From the NCBI GenBank assembly GCA_963277665.1, contig OY728121.1, positions 1,650,360,062-1,650,424,061 of the forward strand: a stretch of 64,000 nucleotides of DNA, read 5' to 3'. The notes under the pieces are model-generated. The model worked only from the letters and a program-made list of their open reading frames with translations, ran no database searches and was not told the DNA's origin. This stretch comes from Viscum album. Its lineage: Eukaryota > Streptophyta > Magnoliopsida > Santalales > Viscaceae. Within the stretch, counting starts at the first letter, position 1. Every line of letters begins with the position of its first letter. Below are positions 45,891 through 57,204 of the stretch, one piece after another. Both the position numbers and the translations under genes were made by a program.

Positions 45891-46099
45891 TGACTAAAAC
45901 CAAGAAGAATAGTGTGAGCAACAATAATTATAATAGGAAAACCACATAATCAAGAATAAAATTTCACACATAGGGTCTTATCATAGGTTTTTCATGTCCA
46001 TTTCTAAAACACTAAGATTGTGTTCTATGATTAGACTTATCCTTAGGGTTCTTACTAAGGCTTTCACATCCAAGTTTCAAAAGGTTGACTATACCATTC

Positions 46100-46110
46100 C
46101 TCTGATACCA
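46100..46110 (-). other. Gypsy-4 primer-binding site (initiator tRNA-Met)
   Basis: The minus strand reads TGGTATCAGAG, an 11-base match to the 3' end complement of plant initiator tRNA-Met, two bases from the 5' LTR end. Confidence 0.85.
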
Positions 46111-47729
46111 ACTATAACGACCCATACATTACATACATTGTTAATACTTCAAAATCTAAGTACACTTATTAAAACATATAACAAAACCATGAATGGACCG
46201 TTTAGGTATAGTGTCTTTAGAAACTGGGAAACATAAACAACAGGTTCATAAAGCATCTACATTGTCTCCCATTTATTTCATCATATCCAGAGTCCCTTTT
46301 GGCATATCCTACTTAATAACCTTCTTCCTGACTTAGGGAATGAAAACATACAAAGGTTGAGCTCAAATGATCAGTAAGGGTAAGCAAAAGAAAAACCAGT
46401 CACATCATATTCATAAGAACATAAAACTTTGAAAATCTTAACCTGCAAAATAAATCATAATTTCATAACATGGGATAAATCATAGCAGTGAAATGTAATC
46501 CAAATAATCATAACATAAAACATGAAACTTTTTGGAATACACACATAATCATAGAGAATCATTTCATAGTAGTCATGACTCCTAGGCAAGACTATCTTAG
46601 TAGACAAAGACCATTTCTGAACTGAGTTGACTCCTCATTTCAGTCCTATTTCACTGAAACTGTTTAACCTTCCATTCCAGCCATGTCTATATCATGAGAT
46701 ATAAATCTTTACCCAATTAATTGGAGAGAGATATAGGTCCCACCCATCTCATAATGAATCCATTCTTATGTATGCCACAAAATCATAAATCATACATCAT
46801 AGAATAACCCATGTAATATAAATGGGAATCCTAAAAATCATGCCATCATAACACAATCCATATAAGATAAAATGACATCATAAACAGAATTCCATCATAA
46901 CATAATCATATCAATGTAAAAATAGGGATAGAAATAGAACCCTATATTATCTTAGATTGAAAATAATTTTGATAAAACACTTGAACTCCATTCTTGAGGA
47001 AAATATCCTTTCTACTTCAAAATCATTTTCCTTTCTTAACATGTCATATAATTTTGAACAAAAATAAGTTGATTAAAAATAAACTTGAAAACATGTAAAG
47101 GAAGCTTCATGGAAATAATGTTCTAAAAATCCATTCAAGTCGTATAAGTTAAAAATATATTCTTCTCATACTTTGGCTGGAAAATTCAAAAAGTACATCG
47201 TACAAAAAACGACAAAAGATTCCTTTCATATCATTTACTAAAAACTCACCGAAGGGTAAAATTGTATTTAAACAACTCTAGGTGGATGGAGATAATATTA
47301 AAAATTGAGGAAACATGGATGTGGATGATAAATCTACCCTAGTAAATACCGAAAAATAAACAATCTCGGATAAAAATTGAGATTGTGAGATTTTCCCTTA
47401 CCTTAGGTCCAATTTTCATCGTAAGTGTCCTAACATCCTGTATAATGATTTAAATAATGTTATCAACTTATTCCAGAATCATTCTTATTTTTATGATATC
47501 ATATATGGTTATATTTTTAGCTTCTTATTAGTAATATTTCATTACCACTAGTTATTTGGGTGTTTATTACTTTTTGTTCTTATGTGTGTTTTGTCGAATA
47601 AATTCTTATTCTTCTTTTTAGGTTATAGATACCTCATTTACAGAATGGTATTAGTTTAATATATATCATATTCATTCATTCAATTCATTCATATAATCAT
47701 TATGCAATGATTATCATGTAGAACGAGTC

Positions 47730-47975
47730 GCATCACATCGTGGAGACAGTATTCCGTACTTATGCACGAGCGATGATATCGTTCCCATGATCATGGAATT
47801 GTATTGGAATGTATTTATACTATTTCATAATCAATATCACTTTGAAATAATCATATATAGTCATTATTTACACCATTAAATCCATACAATTAAGGTGGTG
47901 GTGGAAAATATATTACACCACGGGGTGGAGACGGTATTCCGTACATACACACGTGCAGTGATTTCATTTTACGTA
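47730..47975 (-). repeat. Paired GTACGTAC-type boxes in Gypsy-4 5' LTR
   Basis: Boxes 47730-47790 and 47913-47975 are the counterparts of those in the 3' LTR. The palindromic core has decayed (CCGTACTTATGCACG and CCGTACATACACACG), while the GTGGAGACxGTATTCC arm is retained. Confidence 0.75.
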
Positions 47976-48296
47976 GGATGGATAGATGGTGAAATAGGTT
48001 TGTTTCATATTTATAATAACATATCAGTATATGAGTGATACTGATGTTATTACTTCATAATGAAACAACTAAATAAGAAGAAGTGGAAGAAGAAATAAAG
48101 TTGAAAGAACCGGTAACGAACATTACCTCTTCTTTGAAGCGCCTCTTTGAGACCTCCTTTTAGGGCACTACAATTGGTCTCTGATGAAGACCAGGACCTC
48201 TAGGATGTTTCTAGGGAAGTGGAGAAGAGAATTTGGCAGGGTTTGGCCGAGTATGAAGGCTCAAAGTGGTGTGAGGAAGAGAGGGAGGAGGTTCCC

Positions 48297-48303
48297 TTTT
48301 ATA
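48297..48303 (-). promoter_or_regulatory. Candidate TATA box, Gypsy-4 5' LTR
   Basis: The minus strand reads CTCTTATAAAAGG; it lies in a GAGGAAGAGAGGGAGGAGG-rich context conserved between the two LTRs. This would be the copy that drives the element's own transcription. Confidence 0.5.
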
Positions 48304-49931
48304 AGAGAGGAGAGGGGAACCTTTGGAGAAACTAAAAATATTATTTTATTATAAAGTCAAATTCGGTTTTTAATAGTTCCAAATTGATTTATTTAGAATA
48401 TAAGGTTGGGATGGGTAGAAATACTCTCATCCAATAGAATTTAGACAAGTTTAGATTTCTATTTTAACCTTATCATTTAGATTTTACTTTAAGTTAGATA
48501 ATTTAACTTTTACCGTGTCTTCTTGTTTTCTTACACTATAAGGTTAATAAACTCACTATAACAATACAAAAGAACCCAAAGTTGTTTATTATTAATATAT
48601 ATAACTTTATATTAGTCATTGTGCCGACCCTTAGATTTTTAGGAATAAAATAACAATTAATAATATAATATTTGTTTTAACAACTATTTTATGTCAATTT
48701 TGACACTATTTGGTAATTGATTTTTGTGAAAATCCTAATAGAAAGATTAGTTTGAAAAAAGTTAATTAAATCAATACTAGCATGTCATATTATCATTTAA
48801 AATTATTGAAATTAATAAAAAGTTTCAAATTACATTTATTTTGGTATTTATAACATCAATTATGTCAATATTCCATTAATAATATAATTACTACATCATC
48901 ATTGTGTCATTAATAAATTAAATTATTAAATGTCTAAAAATTACAAATAAAATACCATTATATAGGAAATATTATTATCTTTCTAATTAATATTTATACT
49001 TGAATTTATCTCATGTAAAGCTATATTAAAAATTATTTAGTTATTAAATTTTAATTTTAACTATTTTAACGCTTCTTTAAATAAATTAATAATATATGTC
49101 CTAATCTAATCCATGTTGGCCTAAATTGTCATATTTTACTCCTAAGGTTGTTTTTGGTCGAATTACACATATCCAATAGAATTAGTACATGTGTTAGGGT
49201 AATAATAATATCATGTTTACCCTTAATTAACCTATTTACTTTTAACCGCGGTAAAACAAAGTAAAAAGATACTATTCACAAAAAATTATTTTCATCTCAT
49301 TGAACCACATTTTAGTACTTCATATTAATCGTGTCTCTCTGATTTTCGAAATTCTACTCACAGAAGCGGTAAAATTATGTTTTATGAAAATTTGCAAATT
49401 CTCCTAGGAGGTGGGTAAAAGACGGCGAAAAGTTCGATAAAATTTTTATATATCTAAAATTATTATAAAATGACTCCAATTAATTGAATTGAGATTATAT
49501 AGGTATTATGTATCAATATTGACCTAAAATAATTTTAATAAAATAAATAATTATTTAAATAAAAAGTCGGTTTTTAAATAGTAACCTAGTGTTTTCACTA
49601 TTCATCCAAAATTGAAAGTCTTCAGAAAAATACCAAAATTTCACCCAAGGCTAATTTCGATATTCCGAATCAAAAAATGAAGTCCATTTTGAAAAATAAA
49701 ATTTACAGAATTTCAAAAAGTGGGTATTACTATTCGTGACGGCTAGTTTTAATAATAATTTAATAGCATATCGTTGTATAGTGAAACTCAGTCTTACGTA
49801 CGATACAAGCTATCGAGGAAGGTCGCGATTGCGTGTAAAGCATGCCAAGATAGTGTTGTTTGTAGTTAGAGATTCCTTTGATAATTTAAATAACATAAAA
49901 AAAATATTTCTCATAAAAGTATTCGGTGATA

Positions 49932-50895
49932 CATGCTCTGTGTAGTCTTCATCCACTCCTGGATGATCTGCAGATTCTCTGTGGTAGCTGTACCGTCTTT
50001 GGTCCCACTACTACTGACTCCCCAGGGTCTGTCTAGAACAAGAGTGATCTGCATGGTCCCCCATATAACGCCTCAAAAGGTGTCATCCCTATGGTGGTGT
50101 GATATATATTGTTGTACGAAAAATCAATCAAAGTTATGTTATCCTCCTAGCTATGACCAATTTCAAGGACACAAGCACACATCATGTCCTCAAGGGTAGG
50201 GATGGTCTACTTAGTCTGACCATCCATGTGAGGATGGAAGGTGGTGCTCAAACAAAGCTGCGTCCTGAAAGCCTCCTGCAACCCCATCCATAGTGGGGAA
50301 GTAAACTGTGCTTCATGATCAGAGACAATAGACGAAGGTACTCCATGTAGCTGCACAATCTTCTACACATTGTGGTGTCCCAAGATCTCTACTGAACCCT
50401 ACACTCTGATCGGTAGAATGTGGGCTGACTTGGTGAGTCATTCAACGATAACCCAAATCGAGATTTGACCCCTAGATGTGTGTGTATGTCCTACCATGAT
50501 GTCCATGAATATCCCATCCCACATCCACTCTGGGACACCTAAAGGCTGAACCAAGCCTGCTGGTTCCTAGTGCTTCGCCTTCACTTGCTGACAAGTGAGG
50601 CATCGAGAAACAAGCTCCGTTACTAGCTTCTTTATACCTGGCCACCAATGTTGTCGCTGAAGGTCTTGGTACATCATCACCACTCATGGATGTACTTCTA
50701 GAGTAGATGTGTGGAACTCCCTCAAGACTTCCTCCTAATGTGACACTGGTTCCATGGTACTTCCTCTGAAAAGGATGATGTGCTCCCCACCTTCATAAAA
50801 TCCATCGGGTGCCTACCCTGTGGATATCTGAGCACGTCATGTCTCTCAGTCAGTGTCTCCACGATGTGCCTCACTGAATCGCTGAAGAAGTGGGG
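49932..50895 (-). pseudogene. Gypsy-3 integrase, N-terminal and core parts
   Basis: Minus-strand motifs: HP, stop, VVMMYQDLQRQHWWPGIKK and LVSRCLTCQQVKAKH (zinc domain), WMWDGIFMDIMVG (first Asp), LTKSAHILPI, SSIVSDHEAQFTSPLW (second Asp), FHPHMDGQTK, stop, TIPTLEDMM, then [20 protein letters not shown] and GGPCRS. The catalytic Glu in GQSE reads Lys (GQTK). The segment ends at ENLQIIQEWMKTTQS and resumes at 37552. Many stops are present. Confidence 0.85.
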
Positions 50896-50911
50896 GAGTG
50901 ACTATAAGAGA

Positions 50912-51540
50912 TTAAAGGGAGATTTCTCTATCTATAACCACAAAAGATATCTGTAAAGTATTCCACTGCTTTGTCACCTCGCCTAGAAGATATTTATTAG
51001 ATCTCTTACAGGGTGCATTTGAAACAACGTTCCCCTTCCCAGAAGTATAGAATACCTCGAAGTCATAGCCCCATAGGAACTCAAGCCATCGTTGTTGTCT
51101 CAGGTTCAGGTCCTTCTGAGAGAAGATATACCTGAGACTCTTGTGATCCGAGTACATGGTAAAACGTTCACCCATAAGATAATGCCACCAAATCATCAAG
51201 GCGAAGACCACTACTAATAAATATAGGTCATGGGTAGAGTAGTTCTGCTTGTGTTGTCTGAGCTGCCGAGAACTAAATGCGATCATTGCTCGCTCCTGCA
51301 TCAGGACACACCTGATTCCAGTCCCTGATGTGTCGCAGTAGACTACGTACCAGACCAATTCTTCTGGAAGCCTCACGATGGGGGAAATAGTCAGCCTCAG
51401 CCTCAGCTCTTGAGAGCTCTGCTGGAATCTCTCCGACCACACGATGGGTTTCCCCATCATTGTCAAGACTGATAGTAGTGATGTAACTCTAGAGAAGTTT
51501 GGAACGATCCTCTGGTAATATCCAGCCAATGCAGACATCC
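50912..51540 (-). pseudogene. Gypsy-3 RT end and RNase H
   Basis: A 208-residue open segment starts in the RT thumb (ALAGYYQRIVPNFSRVTSLL) and continues through the RNase H-like domain (YVVYCDTSGTGIRCVLM, RAMIAFSSRQLRQHKQNYS, THDL, YSDHKSLRYIFSQKDLNLRQ, RWLEFLWGYDFEVFYTSGKG). It is the best preserved gene piece of Gypsy-3. The palm and fingers of RT, which should precede it, are absent. Confidence 0.9.
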
Positions 51541-52100
51541 GTCCCCCTAGGGGGGGGGGGAATCCTGGAAATATCTTTTGAAAAGATGTACAAATGTTCT
51601 GTCACTTATGTTTGGAACTGGAAATTGAAAACTTATGCTGCCACGAGGGTAAGGCTGGCTGACTCAAGAGTGATCAGCTGCACCCTCCTATGCATGAGTT
51701 TAACCTATTCTACAAGGGTTTCCTTTTTCTCCGACTAAGGAAAAACTCATCCCAATATTGTAGATAAAACCACAACATTTTTCTCTAATACATTCCATCT
51801 GTGTATGAACTACGGTTTCCCAGTCCATACCCAAAATAACGTTGTAAGGCCTCAACGCTGCCACAAAGAGGTTCCAACCGAAACTCTCACCTCAAGGGTC
51901 ATATCACACCATCAGCGTAAGTGTGATTATCTAGTCTGCTCCCAAAGGTATCTCCAGACGTGAGGGTCAAGTCAATGGTATAACTGGAAACTCTAGGTCT
52001 GGGACAAGATTCGTTGAAGGAAGGAATGATTTGTACCTATTTCTATTGATGCAGATGCTAGTAGTAGACATAGACCATACCTCGAATAATTCCTAGATCC
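51541..52100 (-). pseudogene. Gypsy-3 protease remnant and RT deletion junction
   Basis: Around 51870-51740 the minus strand reads WNLFVAALRPYNVILGMDW, then ECIREKCCGFIYN, the conserved VILGMDW segment after the protease active site. The DSGATHSF active-site segment is not recognisable. The sequence then runs over about 200 bp straight into the RT thumb, with a run of about 11 G at 51550-51560 near the join, so roughly the first two thirds of RT are missing. Confidence 0.7.
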
Positions 52101-53445
52101 CTTGGGTCACACTCCTTGACTGTATGCAGCTACTCTCTACCACTGCCCTCCAGCTACCTTAGCCTGGCAGGGACTACAAAGGCAGGTGGTTGTAACATGT
52201 CGAAATGTACACCACTTCATACTGCTCTCCTAGATCTTCTTCCACGTCTTCTGCCTTGTAGATTTATCTGATCTAAACAGTTCCTCTTCTCGAGACATTT
52301 TACATGCTCAAGTCTCAAATCCTGGAGCATGATTCATGCTTTTTCACTACTAACATTCACTGGATGTATCCACTAATCCAAAAAACATTCAACCGCAAAG
52401 TTTCTCTCTAGCATATAAAGAAATGGTGCTGGATCAGATGTTCTAAAACACACCTCGCTCAGCAGTCCGAGTCCCAATGTACTGATCTTAATGTATTCAT
52501 TGAGTATCAGGAACTATCGGTACGCCTCGATGAATTCTCATCTACCGATATGTCATCCTGACGAAGCTGTACAAGCTCTAGAAAACTCTCAGGCACCTCT
52601 TCAGGCCTGTCCTTAGCTGCTTATGAGTCAGGTTCACATCATAACCTGAGGGGTATCTGATCCTGAAACATGTGTAAGGAACTAATCCAACATGTTTCAT
52701 CTACCGGTACCACCGGTTGTAACAGCAGACCAACATGCAGTGATATAGATGACACATTACCCGAAGGTACAATCTTCGGAAATGGTCCACGTACCGAAGC
52801 CTACTCACTCTGCGGACCAACCTCATTGTCTCTCACTATAAAACACTAGTATCTAATATGAATATCTACCCTACGTTTGTCTCAAATAGGTGGAGAACAC
52901 TAGCAATTGCCTCTAGCAAGTCCTCTGCTGACTGTGAATCTGTCTAGCCTCATAACCTCAGAGGCCATTACTGTTGGAACTTTTTCAACGTGCTCAGTCG
53001 GCATGAACCATCCGCCAGTGAGGATTCTAGAATCTACTGCCCAATGGGTGGTGGTGCAGCTGGTACACCACCCGATGGTGCCAACATAGTAATTGGGCCC
53101 TGCAACAGAGTCGCATCGCTTGGTGGGCTATCATCGTGTTCCCTATCGAAACACTAACTGGCTGTCTGTATGGAGGCATCCTGAAGATATGTGACATGGT
53201 CAAAAGTTATACCTGGTGATCTGACCTGGATGAGTTGACTTGAAGAAATTTTTTGAAAACACACACGCAATCAATGTTTTTGTGCACTGAGTCGGAGATC
53301 AGTAGTCAGGGTCCTGGTATATGGATACTTCGACCGCTGAACCAACACTAGACTCCCTGAACTGAGAAACACACATAGTACCCATAACATTGTTTCTTCA
53401 TAGAATAGAAAGATCAAAGTCCTAAGTTTTGTGGTAGAACAACCT
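52101..53445 (-). pseudogene. Gypsy-3 gag region, highly degenerate
   Basis: This is the position expected for Gag, between the priming site and protease. Minus-strand translation gives only scattered resemblance to the retrotransposon gag domain (for example ELVQLRQDDISVDE near 52575, in place of the FxxLxQxxMSVxEY motif). No long open frame survives and no clear zinc knuckle was seen. Open frames on the plus strand here look like shadows. Confidence 0.5.
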
Positions 53446-53447
53446 CT

Positions 53448-53458
53448 CTCTGATAACA
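53448..53458 (-). other. Gypsy-3 primer-binding site
   Basis: The minus strand reads TGTTATCAGAG, one mismatch from TGGTATCAGAG (initiator tRNA-Met), three bases from the 5' LTR. Confidence 0.8.
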
Positions 53459-53461
53459 ATT

Positions 53462-56400
53462 TTTTAAGACCCGTCCCTTGGGGCCCATGTCGTGACTACC
53501 CCAAGCCCACCATCCATCGGCCAGGGGCTGGCGACTAGCACCAAAGGCATAAATCCAGTAGCTGGGATGGAATTGCCTTTATAAAAAGTAGACACAAAAA
53601 ATTAGTGTACAAACTAGAATCAAACACTAAGTAAAACTGTATACAAAAGTAGTGCTAAAATGTAAAGCGGCTGGAAATACAAGACCAACTATAAAGTACA
53701 AGGAAACTAAAAACAAGTTCAACTAAAGAAAAGTGAATGCAGCTACTAGGTTGTCCTCTACAGATTCCTACCTAAAGAGTAGGTACCGATAGAATCTTTA
53801 ACACACTACATCTGTCAATATCTTATATGTACAGAATCGTAGTAAGGTCCTCCGCCGGGTACCATCCAGTCCTGCTACTCTGATCCGTAGTCAGCATTTT
53901 CTGTCGTCTGCATCCAAAAAAATGAGGTTCGGGTATAGCCCTTACATGGGTGAGTATAATGATACTAAGTAGGGACCCCGAGACCCTCATGTTCTCACAA
54001 AATCCAATAATGATAAACCTAAAAGTATGAAATCAACAGATAACCTCACTTAGGTTTATTCCCATACATATACCTATGTTACCAAGAAATCCATCTCAAT
54101 CATTAGGTAATCACAAAAGTTACAGATTGAGCTCAATCCATGATTTTATTCTAGGGTAAGTATCAAGTAACATCCCCAGTCAGACTGACGGAACCTCGAC
54201 TGATGGATTACTTATCCTCTATCGAGTACAGTTGGCCTACCACATCAGACAGAGGTGCGTCGCACAATCATTGGACTACTATGGTACTTATCCTCTCTAG
54301 TACCATGGGTATACTACGTCACACAGAGGAGCTCCCCGCTATGGGTCTGACTTGTCACACAGAGGAGCTCCCCCTCATAGCCTGCTAAGATACTCATCCT
54401 GTCGAGTATTGTGGGACAATCATGCTCATACAAAGGTGCTCCCCATCATGGGTCTACCGCGACACCCATGCACTCCCCACTGGGCATGTCGAATCACTCC
54501 GAGTCGAATCGATCAGCAGTCGTCAGGTCTCAGCTAGCTATTACGTTCCTGCACAAATGTTTTCTCGTCTCTAGAAGGATCCGCTCCACGATCTGGGAGT
54601 CGATACAAAAACTATCAAGAAGTCCCACGTAAAAGTATGACAACGTTCCCCCACGTCATTTAGGTCTCAATGCAACTGATGGCACGTCACTCAAATGCTT
54701 GGTCTATGAGTTGTTAGCTTTTTAGTCCTAGGGGCTCGGTTGGATTTGTTTACGATCCAACCTGACCATATCTCAACATTACCCCAAACTCCAGTGGGGT
54801 ATACTCAAAGGGATCATCGCGCTCCAAGGAAGCAAGCACTGATGACGGTTCGTCAGATGGTCGTCCGATGCCAATGATACTGCTAATGAAAGTAATTCAT
54901 TAATAGTGGGCCCGGGTCCGATCCGACCTGGTCGGAACGACTCGGCCCAACCCTATCTGGGCCGACCTGGTCTGGGTCAACCCGGTCAGACCTGTTGGTT
55001 CTGGCCCAACCCATTGCTGAGGCTCGCCTCTTAGGTTTAGCCTGGTCCGCTGGGCCCGACCCAGCGCAGTGCGAGGGCGGTTCATTCTGGGGGTCGTCGC
55101 ATAGGCGGCTTGGTCCAGAGGACGGGGTCGGTTTGGCCGGCACTTCCTGGGGTGCGACTCGGGCTGCAAGGCCATAGAGGTAAAGCTGGTTTGGACAGTG
55201 ACATAGTGAGGGACGCTGCGGGCTAGCATGGGAGGTCGGCAGCAGCCGGGCAGGGCGCACGGGATGCCGCGGATAGGCGAGGGGGGTACGGGCTTGTCGG
55301 GCTAGGCGCGGTAGGCAGCGGGTAGGTCGGCGGGGCTCGGGTAGGCCGACAGGGTTCCATAGAAGCCACGGGCAGGCCGACAGGGCACTGGGCAGGCCGC
55401 GGGCAGGCCGGTAGGGCGCGCGGTAGGTCGTGGGAAGGTAGACAGGGCGCGCGGGCAGGCCGACGGGGAGCGGCCAGGCGGGCCAGTGGCCGGGAGGTGG
55501 CCGGGCTAGCCGGTTCGACGCTGTGCGGGCCTATGGTATTCGGCCGGGAGCCCTGGTGCACCATGAGGGTGGTGCAGTTCGCAGAGACCATGGTTAGAGA
55601 AAACTTTGTCGTCGCTGCCTTCATCACCTTATAGTTTGTAAGTCTCCATGCCGAAGAATGCAACAAGAAGGAAAAATCGACGGTCGATGTCGGGCCATGA
55701 TAGGTTGTCATGTATCCTCTTCGTTTATTGTGATAGAAAATGGTTCATGATAACGAACCTCAATGACATTCATTATCAAAAAAAGGAGGGAAGAACAATA
55801 AACTCAAATTAATTTAATCCCCCTACATTTGATTCATCGTTCGTTGAAGGAGCCGCAGAAGTTAGAAGAAGAGAATCATTGTTCATCGCGTCAATGACAC
55901 GCTTCCAATCTTGAGCTGTGTCGGCTTGTGGAAGTCTCTCCACGTTAGTAGGTGTTCAGGGAAGAAGTCAAAAAAGGATCTTCACCATAATTCTTCTTTC
56001 TTCTTTGGGAGGAGCGTTCTTCATGTGATAACACCTTTTCTCCCTTCTCCCAATAATTCCCCTTCCAAAATACTCTAGGTTTCCATGGAATAAAAAATTA
56101 CAATAATAATATGTTTCCAATTATTATAGATATTAGCACAAATTCAAATTTGTGAATTAAATTTAATGCTCGACCAAATTAATGCATGAGAGTTGTCACA
56201 AATTAATTAGGGGATGTCAAGAGCCTCTACCTCATAAATGAGGGAGAGTTGAGAGGTTATAATGTCCTCCCATTAATAGGGGTCGGGTGGTCCCCACCCA
56301 TATTATTCAAATGGGAGGTTATTTGGTCTCGGGTGGTCCCCATATCGTAACATCTTGCGGGAGGTTATATCCAAGTGGGACCCACCAACATAACCATTCA

Positions 56401-56810
56401 TTGGAGGTTAAGGTGTGGTGGTCCCACCTCCAACTCCCATTAGGAGGCATTAAAAACCGACAATCACATGGTCGATCAATAAAATAAAGTGTAGCTCACT
56501 TTATTTTATTATTTTTTAAGAAAACCTAAAAATTAACTTTTATTCTCGACCAACTGCCGTAAAGGTGAAAGTCTTCTGAAGCGAATACCGGCACTGTGAG
56601 ATCAATGGTGCCCTCAGATTTCAGTTCCAAGTACTGATTCAAAAGTTATAAAATTCCTCTTGTATGTTTACTGAACGTACCCAAACAAAACCGTAGAAAT
56701 TTATTATGGGCACACTGGGCCTCAGAATCATGTGCTATAAATTTTTTCAGACTCATAAAATTCCCATGTATTTAAGAAAAAAAATTCCACAGAAATTCCG
56801 GGTCCTTACA
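53462..56810 (-). repeat. Gypsy-3 5' LTR
   Basis: Partner of 33719-37036. Starts TTTTAAGACCCGTCCC (decayed TGTCACGACCCGTCCC) and ends GGGTCCTTACA. It contains the matching tandem array (about 54205-54480) and G-rich array (55225-55560). Confidence 0.9.
55225..55560. repeat. G-rich, CpG-rich minisatellite in Gypsy-3 5' LTR
   Basis: Units like GCGGGCAGGCCGACAGGGC, about 20-25 bp. It is the homologue of 35430-35760 but with different unit order and number, suggesting independent turnover since insertion. Confidence 0.75.
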
Positions 56811-57204
56811 CATAAAATTTTTTTTCATTAAGAAGGTTTATACTAATAAATCATTCATAATGGTTTGAAAAGTAATTTTGAATTATCCTAAGCATATCAC
56901 CCAAGAGTGTTGCAACCAAGAGTGCAGCAAGGCTTGTTGTCATGTACAAGGATACCCAAGGTCAAGTCCAAAACTCCTAGTCAGAGTTTTCACTCCAACA
57001 TACATATGTTCCAGAGTCGTCTCTACCGGCTCATATCTAGACATGGATGTATTGTTTTGAAAATTTATAAAATCTCAACATTACAAAAATTCTTGGACGT
57101 TCTTCTATACTAATACTCAAATTCTATCTTAGGGTAATGTTTCAAAATTATAGTTTATCAACAACTATTTCCAATGATGTCTCTATACTTCCTCTGATAC
57201 AAAC
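56811..57204 (-). mobile_element. Gypsy-2 leader and priming site
   Basis: DNA between the Gypsy-3 insertion and the Gypsy-2 5' LTR. At its right end the minus strand reads TTGTATCAGAG (57192-57202), one mismatch from the initiator tRNA-Met site, two bases before the LTR. This marks the 5' end of Gypsy-2 and links 17086-18812, 33453-33718 and this piece as one element. Confidence 0.8.

Larger units (their letters stand above)
37553..49931 (-). mobile_element. Gypsy-4: innermost Ty3/gypsy element
   Basis: LTRs 37553-41370 and 46113-49931 flank gag, protease, RT, RNase H and integrase in the usual gypsy order on the minus strand, with a priming site and polypurine tract. Total length is about 12.4 kb. 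It sits inside the Gypsy-3 integrase, is the youngest layer of the nest, and has the longest surviving open frames. It is nevertheless inactive (stops, frameshifts, altered RT and integrase residues). Clear 5-bp duplications are not seen; TCTCT (37549-37553) against GCTCT (49935-49939) is a weak candidate that would move the ends by a few bases. The domain style suggests a Tekay/Del-like chromovirus. Confidence 0.9.
46113..49931 (-). repeat. Gypsy-4 5' LTR
   Basis: Partner of 37553-41370. Starts TATAACGACCCATAC next to the priming site and ends TTCGGTGATA. A TATA-like box at 48297-48303 would put about 1.6 kb upstream (U3) and about 2.2 kb in the transcribed R-U5 part. It carries the paired GTACGTAC-type boxes at 47730-47975, downstream of that TATA box. 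Confidence 0.9.
33719..56810 (-). mobile_element. Gypsy-3: Ty3/gypsy element split by Gypsy-4
   Basis: LTRs 33719-37036 and 53462-56810 flank minus-strand gag, protease, RNase H and integrase remains. The element is bordered by CATAG (33714-33718) and CATAA (56811-56815), a 5-bp target duplication with one mismatch. Without Gypsy-4 it is about 10.7 kb. Its integrase is cut at 37552/49932. Most of the reverse transcriptase is missing. The two LTRs differ clearly, more than those of Gypsy-4, consistent with Gypsy-3 being older. Confidence 0.9.

Noticed and set aside
37549..49939. Clean target duplication for Gypsy-4
   Set aside because: TTCTC on the left and CATGC on the right do not match; TCTCT/GCTCT is only approximate and needs shifted ends, so I do not claim it.
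54883..55711. Open frames of 109-162 residues rich in Ala, Pro and Arg
   Set aside because: Same GC-rich LTR array as on the left; not conserved between the two LTRs and without domains.
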